Assembly (NCBI GenBank): GCA_039621445.1
Contig: CP154954.1
Location: 22,952,954 to 23,016,953 of the forward strand
Origin: Euglena gracilis
Taxonomy: Eukaryota; Euglenida; Euglenophyceae; Euglenales
Length of the DNA stretch: 64,000 nt
Direction: 5' to 3'
Below, piece by piece: positions 33,190 through 45,095 of this stretch. A model generated the notes under the pieces. It had not been told where the DNA came from, made no database searches, and saw only the letters and a program-made list of their open reading frames with translations. Within the stretch, counting starts at the first letter, position 1, and each line of letters begins with the position of its first letter. Both the position numbers and the translations under genes were made by a program.

Positions 33190-33883
33190 TGGGATCGGCC
33201 GTGCCAAGGGGGGGGGTCCCTGCTCGCCGACGCTGCTGCCGAGCCAGAGGCCCGCGGCTGCCGAGCAACTCCCACACTCGGGTGACGCCCCTCGTGCGCC
33301 CTTCCCCCAGCCTCCGACTGCCCTCTGCCTGTGCCCCATGCGGCAAACCCACTCGTGTGTAGGACCCAAATCAGCAAAAAAACCAACCGTTCCGGAGCCA
33401 GCGAAAGGTGAAGTCGTCAGGGGGGGTCTCGCCTGACGACACAGGCAGCCCTCGGCCCAGCGCGGGGAGCCCTCCCCGCCGGCGGCTGCCCCCCGCCCAG
33501 GCGGACCGCCGAGGGAGGCCGGGGGCCCCTCCGCGCCCCCACGCCCAGCAGCCCCCACCCACACCCCAACCCTCCCTGTCGGGCGGGGGTTCCCCTCTTC
33601 GGCCAGGCCAGTAGGGGGGCCGCTGCCGCCGCCGGCGCCTCCCTCCCCCTCGCCGCAGTGCCGTTCTGGAGGCGGTGAAGGGTGGCGCCTCCCGGGCCCA
33701 TCGTCCCCCTTTGGTGTCGGCTGGTCACTCGGGTGGGACACCTCCCCCCCGTTGGGGATGTGGGCACAGGGTATTGAGTGAGCGTTGGTAGACCTTTTGA
33801 GACCCTTCGACGAGTCCGATAACCGTCAGTCTTGTTCTGCAATTTGGTCAACCAAGCTTGGCGGCGAAGGGGGGCGATTGCAG
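33190..33883. other. GC-rich region upstream of GT8 exon
   Basis: Very GC-rich, especially 33410-33700, with no clear frame. It may hold the missing 5' exon or promoter of the glycosyltransferase gene, but I cannot show this. Confidence 0.3.
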
Positions 33884-33980
33884 GAAGTACGCCTTCGTCT
33901 CGGTCATCAGCAACGAGAAGTACGTGGACGGGGCGATCGTCCTCGCTGTGTCGCTACTCAACACCTCTTACCTGTTGCAG
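33884..33980 (+). CDS. GT8 gene, first exon seen (nucleotide-sugar fold start)
   Basis: Acceptor GATTGCAG, donor GTGGGC. Reads KYAFVSVISNEKYVDGAIVL then AVSLLNTSYLLQ, the first strand and helix of family 8 transferases. In phase with 34664. Confidence 0.75.
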
Positions 33981-36773
33981 GTGGGCCCCTTCTTCCAGGC
34001 AGTTTCTCGGTTTTAAACGTCCCACCAGTCTTCAACGTCGGCAGGGTGTCTGGGATTTGGATGTGGTGGAGTCCCCACCCCGTCAGATCCTTGGTGGTCC
34101 TGTCTTTATCCCCTCCTTGGGGGGCCATTTTCCTTTTTTTTTTGTTGTTGCCTGGCCCCCCTACACAAGGCGGTTAGGAATCTGCCCGTCGGCCAGGAGT
34201 TCCTGCATGCCACAGGGGCGTGGGACTGCAGCAACTGTTGGGGAGGGGATGGGCACACTGGCTGTGCACCCACAATTGATTTGTTATTCCTTCCTTCTGC
34301 TCCTTCTGCTCAGACGATGGTTCTTTCAAAAAGGAGGAGGAAATCGATGTCAAAAAGGAGGTCCCTCTTTGAGGGGAGCCTTTGCGTCCCGGGACCAGTT
34401 GCCTGCCTTGCCTTGCCTGGCTGTCTAAATCCGGTCCACTAGTTCAACAAAATGACGTCCCCCCACCTGGGCCACCTGCTTTCCCATCTGAAGCATTCGA
34501 CAGGCGTAATACAAAACAAAAACCAGAGCTTGTTAAGGAAAAGTGGAGAATGGAGGAAGCAGTGGTTTTGTGGCATTGCCCAAACGGCGGCACGGGCAAA
34601 AAAGGATCGGTTTGGTGACGCTGAAGGGGGACGGTCCATCGTGATCCACCTCGACTCCTGCAGGAGGGTCTGTGTGAGCTCGTGCTGCTCTGCCCACCCA
34701 CCCTCCACCCGGAGAGCCAGCGGCGGCTGCGAGCGGCGGGCAGGCGTTATTTTCAAGGAAATTTTATAAAAATAAATGTCAAGCTTTAACGCCCCTTTTA
34801 AGGTATTTAAAGGCTTTTAAAGGCTTTTTAAGTCGCTATTTTCCAGGGCTGTCCAAGGGCTATCCGGGCATCGAGCCAACATTTCTGATTTTGCATGTCG
34901 TCCAAATTCAGATGAATCAAAAAAAAATTTCTTGGGTTTTATTGGATGGACAATGTTCCAGCGATGCCAGAAATCGGTTTTCTTCCCACAGTTGGTCTGT
35001 TTCTGCCGCGATTTTAATTTGCAATGTTTGCTTGGTCAGAGAAAATTCCACCAGTCCGGATTTTTAAGGCGTTTTGAGGCATTTTGGCCAGAACTTTTCA
35101 GGTGCAGTTTAAGCCATTTTAAAGTTTTTTAAGGCGTGATAAAAAAATCATGCCTGGCCGTGGGCTACCGCCACCTGCGCAGCGTCCCCAGCCTGGCCCC
35201 CCTCGTGCCGGAGAGCCGCTGGCGGTGCCAGGGCCCCACCGCTGCAGAGCGCCACTCCAGTCAGCCCTCCCCCATCTCCAGGGCAGTGCGGGAATAGGCC
35301 AAACAGCCAGGGTGGTGGGTGGGGGGGGTCCAAGCCCTGACCATCCCTGGGGGGTCCGTGCGGGGGTCGATGCATATGCGGCTCAAGGTGCACGTCCGTC
35401 GGGGGGACGTGTGGGCCGCCGTTGCATAGGTCGTGAGGTCTGGGCACCACCCAAAAGTAATATTGCACAATTTTGTGTTTCCCTGTGCTACAGATAGTTT
35501 TGTGCGTGCGTTCATTTGTCCCCCCACCCTCAATCGGGGTATTTTTTTTAAAACAGAAATTCAAACAGGGGGGCGATGTGTGGCCATTTGAAGTACGGAA
35601 GGACTGTCAACCGTTCTTCTGCTCTGAAGAAGCGGGCAGCTAATGAATGGTGCAAAGGGAGCGGCATCGTTACAGGAGTCAAAGCAGAAGAAGAGGGATT
35701 TTTTTTTTTGTGGTGGGGGTTCGAGTGGTTTTCAATTGGTGGGTGGGTTTGGGCTGTTGGACCCACTCCCTCAGGGTCAGTCTGCACCGGTCGGAGGCTG
35801 GGCCGAGCGCAAATTTTTTGGATTTGGTACCGATTGGGGCGGGCTTTGGGGTGGTTGGGTGGGTTGGTAGACCATCCTTAGCCCCCCCCTCCCCCGGAAG
35901 CACCAAGTGAAGCTAAGCAGGCCCCTGGCCCTCGTTCCGCACCAGGCATACCAACACGGTGGGGGGTGGCTGGAGTTTACAGGGGATCTCTGGGTTGGGC
36001 GGCAAGCCCTGCCCGGGACACCTTCGACAAGCTGTACCTGTGGAACCTCACGGAGTACGCCATGGTCGCCTTCTTCGACGCCGACATGCTCGCCCTCGAC
36101 GAGCCGGACTCCGTCTTCAACTTCCCCCTCCCCAATGAGACGTTCGTCGGTGCCCTGGGCTCTGGTGTGCCATCCAAATCACGACCACGCTGGCGCAACC
36201 CCGACCCCACAGCGCCGTGCCGGGGGGGGCGGGGGTTCAGTTTCTCAGTCATTGAATGGAAGCTGAAAAGGCGCAAAGGTGCTGTGGCTTTGCGGTCGGA
36301 ATCACGCAGGGGTGCTTTTGTTGTTGGTCTTGCCGCCGCCATGCAGCAACTGGGGGACCATTTGGTCCGCCACCCCCCCCCAGGGCTGTACGGGATTCTC
36401 CGAAGCCCTTGGATAGTGGTGGGCGTCGACCCCCCCCCAGCCTTCCCGTTTCTCTTGGTCCACCAATTTCAGGTTCCCTTCCCATACAGCCCTGGCCACC
36501 CCACCTCTAATCACAGAAGTTCTCATTCTGATCTTTCCACAGGAAACAAGAAGTATTTCCAGACAGGTATGATGACCATCCTGCCCCACCGTGACATGTT
36601 TGATGCGCTGGTCCGCCACTTCCACGCGGGCGTCCGGACAGGCCGATACCGCGGGGTCGGCCAGGAGCTTGCCCCGACCAGTATATTTCAGTTGCAGAAT
36701 CTTTTTTTCCTTGTTTTTTTCCCTGCCTGTTTTGCTTCAAACATGTGGCCCAGGAGGAAACCATGTTGGCGAG

Positions 36774-36815
<42 letters not shown>

Positions 36816-38093
36816 AAACATCCCAGCTCGCCTCGCCTGTCCCAGTGTTTTTTTTAAACACCCGGCAGACCTGTAATTGCAAAAAAAAAAGTGTGTATTG
36901 GCTGGGCCAGCCCTCCAAAAATTGTTGAAGTGCGACGGGATAAAACAGCATGAATGCAACACAACCTCTGAAACCTACACAATCAAAAGAATATGTGATA
37001 TTCTACGTCCAACATGCACTGACGATGCATTTTCCCCTGCCGGAAGTCCCAAAGCCACCGACGGGCTAGTGACGACTCCGGCGTGCCCCTGCCGCGGACG
37101 CGAGGGACGGGGAGGTGGCCCGGGCATTCTTCGGGCCACGCTTCGTGCGGCTCTCGAATTACTACAGCATGCACCGGGCCGCATCTGAGCAGGGGGGGGG
37201 GAAAATTGATATCCGCAATTTTTCCGCAATTTCCGCAATTTTCCGCAATTTCCGCAATTTTCCGCAATTTTCCGCAATTTTTCCGCAATTTTTCCCATTT
37301 TTTTTTCCGCAGAATTTTTTTCCCACCACCGAAGATGGAAGATGCAATGAGTTCAAGCCATTCTTCAAATGGATCAACAGGTGTGCTATTGTGTTTTGTT
37401 GTTTTTTCCCCCCCAGTTTACCAATTTTTCTCACAGGTGCACCACTGGTTACAGAATTGGGTGCGTCCCACCTGTGCAAAGAACATCAAGCGTGTTGATT
37501 TGTGCTTGCCTGCATCGACGTGGGTGTTGCGGTGTTCTGAACCTCACAATTGAAAATTTTCTAAGTCCCCTCAGACAGAAATGTGTATACCCGATATCAA
37601 TTTTTCCGCAATTTTTCCGCAATTTCCGCAATTTTTCCGCAATTTTTCCGCAATTTTTCCGAAGGCCTCCGATATCAATTTTCCCCCCCCCCTGATCTGA
37701 GCCGCTGACCAAGGTGAAGCTGTTCCACTTCCGCGGTGTGTGCGTCCCCTGACGGCACATGAATTTCAGAAGCAAGTGCGGCATGCATTTGGGGTTCTGT
37801 GAGAGCAGGGCCAGCCTGCAAAATGGGTGTGACTGCATGGAACACCCGGCGCACATTTCCAGGGCTGGGTGCTTTGATTTTTGCTTTGCAATTTGCGATT
37901 TTCAATTTCAATTTGCAAAACAACGCCCAAACAAGTGTGTTCCAATTGTGGTCCAGATGAAGACGACGCCTCCCCTTCGCCATTGTTCTATCCATGCGCT
38001 CTACCATTCGGACTCTGAATTTTTGCGACCCAATTTTCTTTCCTTCCTCAGGAGTCAAGCCGTGGTTCGACAAGAGTAGGCCAGAGAACCTGC
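33884..38093 (+). CDS. Glycogenin-like GT8 glycosyltransferase gene, 5' incomplete
   Basis: Exons seen: 33884-33980, 34664-34745, about 35134-35260, about 36007-36164, 36543-36655, about 37105-37195, 37702-37735, 38052-38093 or shorter. In order they show the GT-A Rossmann start (KYAFVSVISNEKYVDGAIVL), ELVLLCPPTLHPESQRRL, DKLYLWNLTEYAMVAFFDAD with the DxD metal site, NETFVGALGSG, YFQTGMMTILPHRDMFDAL, and HFRG joined to VKPW, the C-terminal metal-binding signature. Known for the family: transfer of a sugar from a nucleotide sugar with retention, often in the Golgi or on glycogenin. The acceptor here cannot be told. Phases agree at 33980/34664, 36164/36543 and 37735/38052. The first exon begins one base into a codon, so an upstream exon with the start codon is missing from the model. 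Confidence 0.75.
34664..34745 (+). CDS. GT8 gene, second exon seen
   Basis: Acceptor TCCTGCAG. Reads EGLCELVLLCPPTLHPESQR then RLRAAG, the typical second beta-alpha unit. Donor either GTTATT at 34746 or a GC donor two bases earlier. Confidence 0.65.
36007..36164 (+). CDS. GT8 gene, DxD exon
   Basis: Reads DTFDKLYLWNLTEYAMVAFF then DADMLALDEPDSVFNFPLP and ends inside GSG. The DAD (codons 36077-36085) is the expected Mn2+/nucleotide-sugar site. The acceptor may be 36006 or 35982. Donor GTGTGC at 36165. Confidence 0.75.
36543..36655 (+). CDS. GT8 gene, YFQTG exon
   Basis: Acceptor TTTCCACAG. Reads NKKYFQTGMMTILPHRDMFD then ALVRHFHAGVRTGRYRG. Corresponds to the FNSGVM block of family 8 enzymes. 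The end is taken at GTCGGC but is not certain. Confidence 0.7.
36656..37101. other. GT8 intron with a 38-base C run
   Basis: 36776-36813 is an uninterrupted run of 38 C. No exon seen. Confidence 0.6.
37105..37195 (+). CDS. GT8 gene, probable DQ-region exon
   Basis: GC-biased frame DGEVARAFFGPRFVRLSNYY then SMHRAASEQ, matching the region before the final HxxGxxKPW block. Splice borders are not clear: there is no GT donor before the TTTTTCCGCAA repeat starts. Confidence 0.5.
37197..37690 (+). repeat. TTTTTCCGCAA tandem repeats and dispersed repeat
   Basis: Arrays of TTTCCGCAA units at 37205-37300 and 37598-37660 flank a unique 280-base core. The same arrangement of motifs is seen at 24851-25480. 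The element sits in a GT8 intron. Confidence 0.6.
37702..37735 (+). CDS. GT8 gene, HFRG micro-exon
   Basis: Only 34 bases: PLTKVKLFHFR plus one base of glycine. Acceptor CTGATCTGAG, donor GTGTGT. Joins 38052 to give HFRGVKPW, the invariant C-terminal motif of the family. Confidence 0.7.
38052..38093 (+). CDS. GT8 gene, KPW exon
   Basis: Acceptor TTCCTCAG at 38051. Reads VKPWFDKS and may go on as RPENLRK. A donor GTAGGC at 38076 would shorten it to VKPWFDK. Confidence 0.65.
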
Positions 38094-38099
38094 GGAAAT

Positions 38100-39700
38100 C
38101 TGCATCTGGTGGAGGCCTGGGATTTTTTGTTGTGGTTGCCAGGGGGGGGATGGGCTGGCTTCAGCAAACCAGGTGGCTCATCGTTTCCTCCGCTGAAGTT
38201 CCTCCTCGAGAAAAAGAACGCTGCCTCCAGCGAGGCGCTTCCCCCAGGTCAGGAAGGATGACACAGTGCTGGGGAGAAAGAATCCCTGTGGGTGGCTTGG
38301 AGTTCGGTGCGGCATATCGGCTGTGGTGGGCCGGGGACGGCCCTTCTGACAGCCAACAAAATGAACAAAATGACCGTCGTTACGCTGCTGCTGCTGCTGC
38401 TGATGTGTTTGTTTGTTACATTGTGTCGGGCAGTATCTCGTGCTGCTGCATTGCGCTGTGCTGTGCACTGTGCTGTGCGGGTGCATTCACCTCGTGCGAA
38501 CCAAGTCCCAAGATGGATGGGGGTTTTTTTCAAGAGAGTGGTGGGTTTGGGCCACAGAACCCCCACCCCAGGGGTGGGGTGTGCCACAGGTACGCCCAAC
38601 TACGCCGGGTTTGCCTGGAGAATTTTCAAGGATTGGCTGGTTTCGGGTGGTTTTGGGCTGGGTGAGTGGGTGGACCCTCCCCCAGGACGGGAGGGAGGGT
38701 GGTTTTTCAAAAAGAAGAAGAAGAAGTGGACAGGTGGGCTTTTGCTTGAATAAAGTGCCCTCCCCTCTTGGATCTATGGGGGGGGATCAATGGTTTCCCT
38801 CCCCACAGCCAGCCAAACCACAGACCACCCCTCAATGCATGGGCCAGCCACCACCTGTTCGCCATTCTGCAATCTGCAAGGCACATTCTGCCAATTACGG
38901 AGATTTTTTAAGAATCCTGTGGGTTGTTGCACTGCGTTGCAAGGCGGCATGGAAGGTCCCACTCCTGGGGGGCTGTGGCAGAATGAGGGGATGCATTTTG
39001 AAACCGCTGGCCAAAGAAATCGATTTTGTTTAAGAGAAATCTTTTTGTGTCGATGGTGAGTCCCAGAACCAACACCAACACCGCTGACTGAGGCATGAAC
39101 AGGAAACCGGAAATCCTTTGGGTTGCGTCGAGGAAGAGGGTGCCCCCCGCCACGTCTCATTTTGCTGTGTTGCCAATTTGTCAGCTAAAGGTTCTTCAAC
39201 ACTTGTGGTGCCGAATGGTTTTTCGCTTGCGGAGTCAATGATAGGTGGGGGAGGGGGGGTCCCGACCACACCATTGCTCAAGTTGCATTCGAACCCACCC
39301 CCGGAGGATGACTGAATGGTTTTTTCGGTTGTGGCTCCAGACTCCCCGGGGGGGGGGGGTCGGCCAGGATTGCCCGAAAGTGGCTACCTGGCGCCTTCGC
39401 TTTCGGCGTGAAAAATTTGGTGTTTTTGGCCAAAACTCATTGATTCTGAGGCATTTTTGGCCGAGTGGTCAAAGTGACTGACCGCCCCCCCCCCGGAGTG
39501 GGGTAAACAGTGGGTGACCAGTTTTTAAAAAGTGACTGGTTTTTTTGAAAGTGGAAAGTGTCCCCCCTCCCCCCAGGGGGTCGGTAAGCAATGGCATGGT
39601 CCCCACCTCCCAGGGGGGCTTCCACCCACACCCACCAGGCCTCCTCGCAACAGGCGTCTGGCCCTGCTGGGGTGTGTGCCTGCTGCGGGGCTGCCCCGCT
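38100..39700. other. GT8 intron or downstream DNA
   Basis: A short CTG run at 38384-38405, GTGCTGTGC words and C/G runs. No exon supported. Confidence 0.4.
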
Positions 39701-39729
39701 CAAGGGTCGGTGTGACGATGTCTGGCGGC

Positions 39730-40063
39730 GGTGCATTGCGCCGCGGCGTTCTCGGGGAGCGCCGGCCCCTTCCGGAGCACTACGAGCAGTTCCACCGCAT
39801 CGAGTACGGGCGGGGCCACGAGCCCGCCGAGGGGTGGGGCGCCGGGGCCGCCGTCGCGGGCCCAGGCGGCGGCATGGCGCGCCGCCGTCTGCCGGGGGCA
39901 CCCGGCCACCCACGTCTGGATGCTGCGGTACAGCGCCGGGACGTACGTGCAGCCCCTGCGGGCGGAGGTGCTGCGGCGGCTCAACGTGACGTACGCGGGG
40001 ATGGCCCTCCGCCCCGGGCCCGAAGGCGTGTGGCGCTGGGCCGGTGGCCCTCGCACGTTTGCC
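39730..40063 (+). CDS. Probable coding exon with an internal frame change
   Basis: GC-ending codons are strong in one frame over 39760-39870 (LPEHYEQFHRIEYGRGHEP) and in another over 39870-40060 (RAAVCRGHPATHVWMLRYSA, NVTYAGMALRPG). Either an indel lies near 39870 or a very short GT-AG intron is spliced. It may be the last exon of the GT8 gene or a separate one. Product not recognised. Confidence 0.4.
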
Positions 40064-40179
40064 ACCGAAGCCATATGGCCATGCCCTTTGGGGTTCCACT
40101 TTTCGGCAGGCGGGTGTTCTTGTTTTTTGCAACGTTGCCGGTGCATCAAATTGTGCCGCCAAACGAGAGGCAATTGATT

Positions 40180-41690
40180 CCAATCCTGCCAGACAAAATT
40201 TTGGTCAAGCAGCCCAAAGCTGAGTTTCGATTTCCACCGTCCAAATTTTGATGCAGGTGATGCAGTCAGTAGATCATGCTCATGGGTCTCCATTCAACAT
40301 CCATGTCAATGATCACAGAAGCGACATGCCCAGTTTTAACAGCTTTCTTGGGTTTGTTCTGATTTTTTTTAAGGTCGAAGTGCTTTCACCTTTGTTCGCT
40401 TCCACGGGAATTTCTTTTTCAATTTTCATTGTTTCTGAAAATCAGTTTGTTTTGTCCCAGAAAAAATACCACCAACGTAAAAGTCGACAATCACAACATT
40501 AATTTGTAGGCAATGTTCGTGAAATTCTTACAACCAAAAAAATTTTGTAGCAGCGGCACCAGCTCTTGGGGCCCCTTCACTCTTTGCATTGGGCTGCTTC
40601 CAAAAGCAGATGAGTTTCAATGAGGATATTGGGGTATCGGTGGTTTGCCATCATTTGCAATGCTCTCCGTGTGCCTCTTCCTTCCCTCCCTTTCTGGATG
40701 TTTTGTCTGTGTCGTGGTGTGTGCATGTGTGTGTGTGTGTGTGTATGTGTTGATGAATGGACCTCATCGCCCTGAGGTCGGTGGGGTCCCCCCTGCCTGG
40801 GAAGCCCCCCCCACCTGCCCGTCTCAGGTCATTCTTGTACCAGTGTCTGCGGCCGTTTCAATGAGTCATGCACTGACCGAGGGGAGATGCCCTGAATTTG
40901 AATTTGATGTGCACAATTACTTCTTGCAAAAAAAGCCCTGCAAGTGACAGTAGCAAGAGGAACGACTTCACATCATCTTTGCTCTGTGTTTTCTCACATG
41001 TTGTTTTTTATCTGCAGATGTGTTTTGCCATCTGCCTGCTTTTTTGGCGATGGTGCCCCGATACATGCTTGGGAAGAAGGCTCAATTTGGACCCAAAATT
41101 GACCATTGACCACAACTTCCCCATTTGACCCAAAATGGGGCCACCACATTGTCACTGAAGGGTCGCACGGACTGAGAATCCTTGTCAATCCGTACTGACA
41201 CACTGCCACAGCTCCAGCCCCCCCCCCCCCAACGCGCAACCCCGAGACACACTGGTCGGTGGCCCCTCCCTCCCCGGCTGCTGACGCTGACCCCCGTCAA
41301 CTCCTGCGCGGCACTGAGCCAGGCCCAGAGGATTTCTCAGGCCGGAGAGGACCCCCCTCCCCCCAAGGGGCTCCAGCCGGCCAGGGGTTGTTTCTTCCCA
41401 GCCAGGCTGCCAAGTCCAGTGGCACTAAACCACCCCCCCCCCGCACCTCCATCCACCTCCGTCCAACCAGTTGCTGTTTCATTCTCCATGGGTTGTCAAG
41501 GAACCCCCTGCCTTGGCTTTCCAGACAGCGTGCTCTGAATGCATCGTTGACCGCTCCAGCGCAATGCCCAGGGGCAGACGTCCGCCGCAAGGCACTGGTT
41601 GCAGGAATTACAAACAGTTCACCATTATATTTCTTCAATTCTTTTTTTGAAAGCCCCACAGTGACCTCCTGGTGTCCTGTAACCCCCCTC
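40180..41690. other. No gene supported
   Basis: Mixed DNA with a short GT tract at 40726-40750. 41526-41603 has an acceptor-like start and a short open frame but no clear identity. Confidence 0.35.
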
Positions 41691-41860
41691 CCCCATGTGA
41701 GCAACCCCCTCTTGCAGCAACCCCCAAATATGCGCAACCCCCAAATATAATCAACCTCTGACTGAATGATATGAAGGAATTTGCATTAAAACGGTATAAA
41801 AACGGCAGATATCAGCTTATTCTAAATATGGCCAACCCCAAATACACCCAAAACCTTAAA
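41690..41860 (+). repeat. Repeat related to 7610-7745
   Basis: CCCCCAAATATGCGCAACC words, then ATATGAAGGAATTTGCATTA and AAAACGGTATAAAAACGG, which match ATATGAAGGAGTTTCCATTA and AAAACGGCGTAAAAGC in intron 2 of the ankyrin gene. Confidence 0.55.
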
Positions 41861-41872
41861 AAATGGGGGTTG

Positions 41873-42088
41873 AGTAAACCCCCCCAAATAACACCCCCCC
41901 CCAGTGGGTTATTTGGGCACCCGAACTGAGGCCCCAGGGGGATGTCATTTGGGGGGGGGGGTTATTTTTGCATGGAAAGCCAAACGAAAACAGGGGGGGT
42001 GTTATTTGGGTGCTCGAAATCGGCCCTCGAGGGGGGGGGGGTGTTATTTTGGGGGGGGTTGGGGGGGTGTTATTTGGGGGGGGGTTAG
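41873..42088. repeat. C-capped foldback element (word AAATAACACCCCCC), inverted copy
   Basis: Left end GTAAACCCCCCCAAATAACA, right end GTTATTTGGGGGGGGGTTAG. Interior blocks GGTGCTCGAAATCGGCCC, GCACCCGAACTG and GGAAAGCCAAACGAAAACA are reverse complements of blocks in 27567-27932. Confidence 0.7.
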
Positions 42089-42511
42089 TTTTTTCCGATG
42101 TTCTTTTTTTCCCGACCACCCCACCTGGGTTGGAGGCCTCCCAGTCACAGGGGTTGCCCTCTGGGGGTCCAGGACCCCTGAAATTTTCCTTCCCCGGCAC
42201 TTCGTGTTGGGAAGTGAAGTTTTGAATACATTTTTGCCAATTTCTTTTAAAAGTGCGCAAGAACGTGATTTTGAGGGTTTATGCCCGAAAAAAGTTTTCT
42301 GCCATTTTTGCGCCGAGTTTTCTCGTGACCAATGTCCCCCCTCCAAAGCCCCCTCCTTCCAAGAAATTTTGCACCTGCCTGCATCTGACCAGAGGGCCCA
42401 GCCAATCCCCTCCAATATCCCCAGGTGGTGACACAACAAGGTGATTGCGGCTGATAAACAAGGGTTGTATGTGGTTGATCCACCTCTGCCTCACCGACCC
42501 CGTGGATCCAG

Positions 42512-42671
42512 CCCAAATCCTCCCAGTGCTTCATCAACTTCTTATACAACCCAGCGACCATGCCAACGTGCCGCGCCAGCGATCCAGGAGCTCGCAGATT
42601 ATGCGCCTGTTCACCAACAACGGGTTGATGACAACAGCCTTTGATGTGGTCAGGAACCTGTGCACGTCAAC
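42512..42671 (+). CDS. Possible internal exon, unknown protein
   Basis: After an acceptor-like CGTGGATCCAG, the frame QILPVLHQLLIQPSDHANVP then IMRLFTNNGLMTTAFDVVRN is open to a strong donor GTGAGG at 42672. It has a helical, HEAT-like look, but one exon is too little to name it. Neighbouring exons were not found. Confidence 0.35.
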
Positions 42672-42674
42672 GTG

Positions 42675-44900
42675 AGGTTTTGCAAAAAAAAAAAACGTCC
42701 GAGGTGCCCTGACCGACCAATGAGGAAGTGGGGGGAAACATAAACACATTTTGCACCATTTTTATGCATTTTTAGGGGGGAATGGTTTTCTTGCGTTGTC
42801 ACCTGGACATTTTGTTGCTTTTTTGGGTGTTTTTTGAAGGAAAAAAAACTGTTTCGTCAAAAAAAAACCGATTTTTTTTGCAACGAAAGTCACGGGGACA
42901 GGGACAGGCGGGGAAAAAACACAAAGCACTCTGGAAGGCTGAAAAAAATAAATGTCCAAAAGCTATAAAAAAAAAGACACCAGGTGCCCCTCAAAGGATT
43001 AGCCTGGCGTTGCTTTTTTGAAATTTTCTTTCGTTCCAAAAAAATAATCCTCCCTGGCACCCGACCTCGTTCAGGAGGCCATTCGGCGCGCCGCGGAATT
43101 TTTGGCACAATTTTGAGGGGGGATTTTGCAACCATTTCTCAACCTTTCCCTTGCTGCGCCCCTTGAACACTTAAAGAAAGACAGCGGCCGTCACCTTCTT
43201 ACGCTGCAATCGCACCAAGGGTTTCAAATTAAGAACTCAAAAGTTTCAGCCACTTTGCATGGGTCGAAAATTGCTGCATCATATTCCCCCGCCCCCTAGT
43301 CCTTTTCGGGGGAGGGGCAAACCCCCTCCAGTCTAAGACAGGGGTGGGACACCCTACTGCAAAATTTCGTGGCCCGGCGCCTCCCCCCAAAAAATCGGCC
43401 ACTTTTTTTGGGGAAAACAACGTTTTTTTTCCCCAAAAATGCCGGGAGGGGGGCAGCCGGGCCTTTTTCAAGACGCCCCGTGCACCCTTTTGGTTGGTCA
43501 GGACCCCGCCTTGAGCCTTGGCGGTGGTGGGCCGAAACGCTCCGGCCCAGCCCAAGGACGGGGGGAGGACGACCAAACCATGGATTCAGTGACCCACTGG
43601 AGTTGGCTTGCCTCCTTGCTTCGGGGGGAACGACACAAACAATACCCTCAGCTCGCAACCAAAAATGCGGCCGACAGCGTCCCGGCCCAACCGTCCTCAA
43701 AACCCCCACGCACACACTAAGCGAGTCTAAGCACACCGGTTTTTTGTCGAAGTATGCGGCCGTTTTTTTTTGGGGCACCGCGGCTTTTAAAAAAAGTTCT
43801 GACCTCAAAAAACTGTGATCTTTTTCCCTGTTCTGAAACAATCGTTGGATGAGAGAGCCAGCGGACAACAGCCAGGTGGCGCACAGACTGAAGGCAAAGG
43901 CTCTTAAGTCTGTGAGCGGAACCTTTGCTAAATGAACTTCGGCACAAGACGACAAATGCGGCGATTTCTGCGCATATTACTTCCAGTCTCTAAAGAATGG
44001 TAAAAAAAAATGATCCCAAATGACAGAAAATGTGTGCCAAACCCCTCCCCTTTTCTGTTCCCCTTCACTTCACCCAGCAGCACTGGTGGAAACCTTTGTG
44101 ACCAAAGGGAGAAAATGGATTTTGTTTTGGGTTGGTTTTGTTGCTCTGGTTCCTGTAAAGCTCCAAACCAACGCCAAATGGATGTTTTCGAGGTGCAACT
44201 CTGTATTTTTGACGTTTCAGCAAACCTTTTCGGCCTGACCCAGTTGTTTAGGTCATGGTCGACGGGAAAAGTACCACAACCCCCTCATTTGACCCCTTAA
44301 GTGAGCAATTGGGTCTGGGTTTCGTCCTCTCTTAATTTCTGACTCCCCCCCAAACAGGGGGGGTAGGAGCCCCGAAAAATTGCCTGATTTGAGAAAAGAA
44401 TGAAAAAGCTGTGCACTGTCGTTGAACCGCGTTTTCAATAACATAATTTTCAATCCCCCAGATGAATCCCTTTTGAACGGAAACTTTGCCCAAATACTGA
44501 AAAGAGTGGAAACACCATCCTTGGTCCAGAGATGACAGGGAGGCCCCCCACATTTATCAGATTCTCCCAAATCATAAAAATGCACCTTCAAATTTGAGCA
44601 AAAACTTTTTTCTCACTGTTTCACATTCCAGGTTTTTTTTTAACTAGAGGTAATTGCTTGAAAGTGGTGTTCTGCAGTGTGTTAAGATGTTTTGCCCCTA
44701 CTTTAGCACCCTGTGGCCCATGAGTCTATGGTTTTTACCTTTTGTGCATTTTTTTTTGCTTTTGCAATGTTCACCTCGAAAAATGAACAGAAATGTATGG
44801 AAATTATTTCATTCCATTTTTTTTTCTAATTTCATCCCTTGAGTGAATTAATATCCTATTAAGGTGGGGTTCAGGAACATTGAAAAAAACCACCAGCAGT
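42675..44900. other. No gene supported
   Basis: T/A-run-rich mixed DNA. No frame shows the codon bias of the genes. A CCCGACCTCGTTCAG acceptor-like site at 43071 is followed by only a short open stretch. Confidence 0.35.
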
Positions 44901-44913
44901 GTCACTTACCATC

Positions 44914-45095
44914 CCCCCCCCCTTTATGTACCTCCCCCCGGGAGGCCAAAACCGGGCAGGAGGTACATAATGGGGGGGAGGTACACAATGGGGGGGGGGG
45001 CAAGTTTTTCTTTGGCGGGACATGGGAGAAGGTGGTGCTACCCCCCCCCCATTATGTACCTCCCCCCCCAGGGGGTACACAATGGGGGGGGGGCA
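44914..45095. repeat. C-capped foldback element (word ATTATGTACCTCCCCC)
   Basis: CCCCCTTTATGTACCTCCCC, GGAGGTACATAATGGGGG, GGAGGTACACAATGGGG, CCCATTATGTACCTCCCC and GGGGTACACAATGGGGG alternate in orientation within 180 bases. Confidence 0.6.

Noticed and set aside
33184-33741. 185-residue minus-strand frame in the GC-rich block
   Set aside because: Gly/Pro/Arg low complexity in very GC-rich DNA, with no splice or domain support.
39437-40183. 248-residue minus-strand frame opposite the 39.7-40.1 kb exon
   Set aside because: Very Arg/Pro/Ala-rich shadow of a GC-ending plus-strand exon. The plus frames look like real protein.
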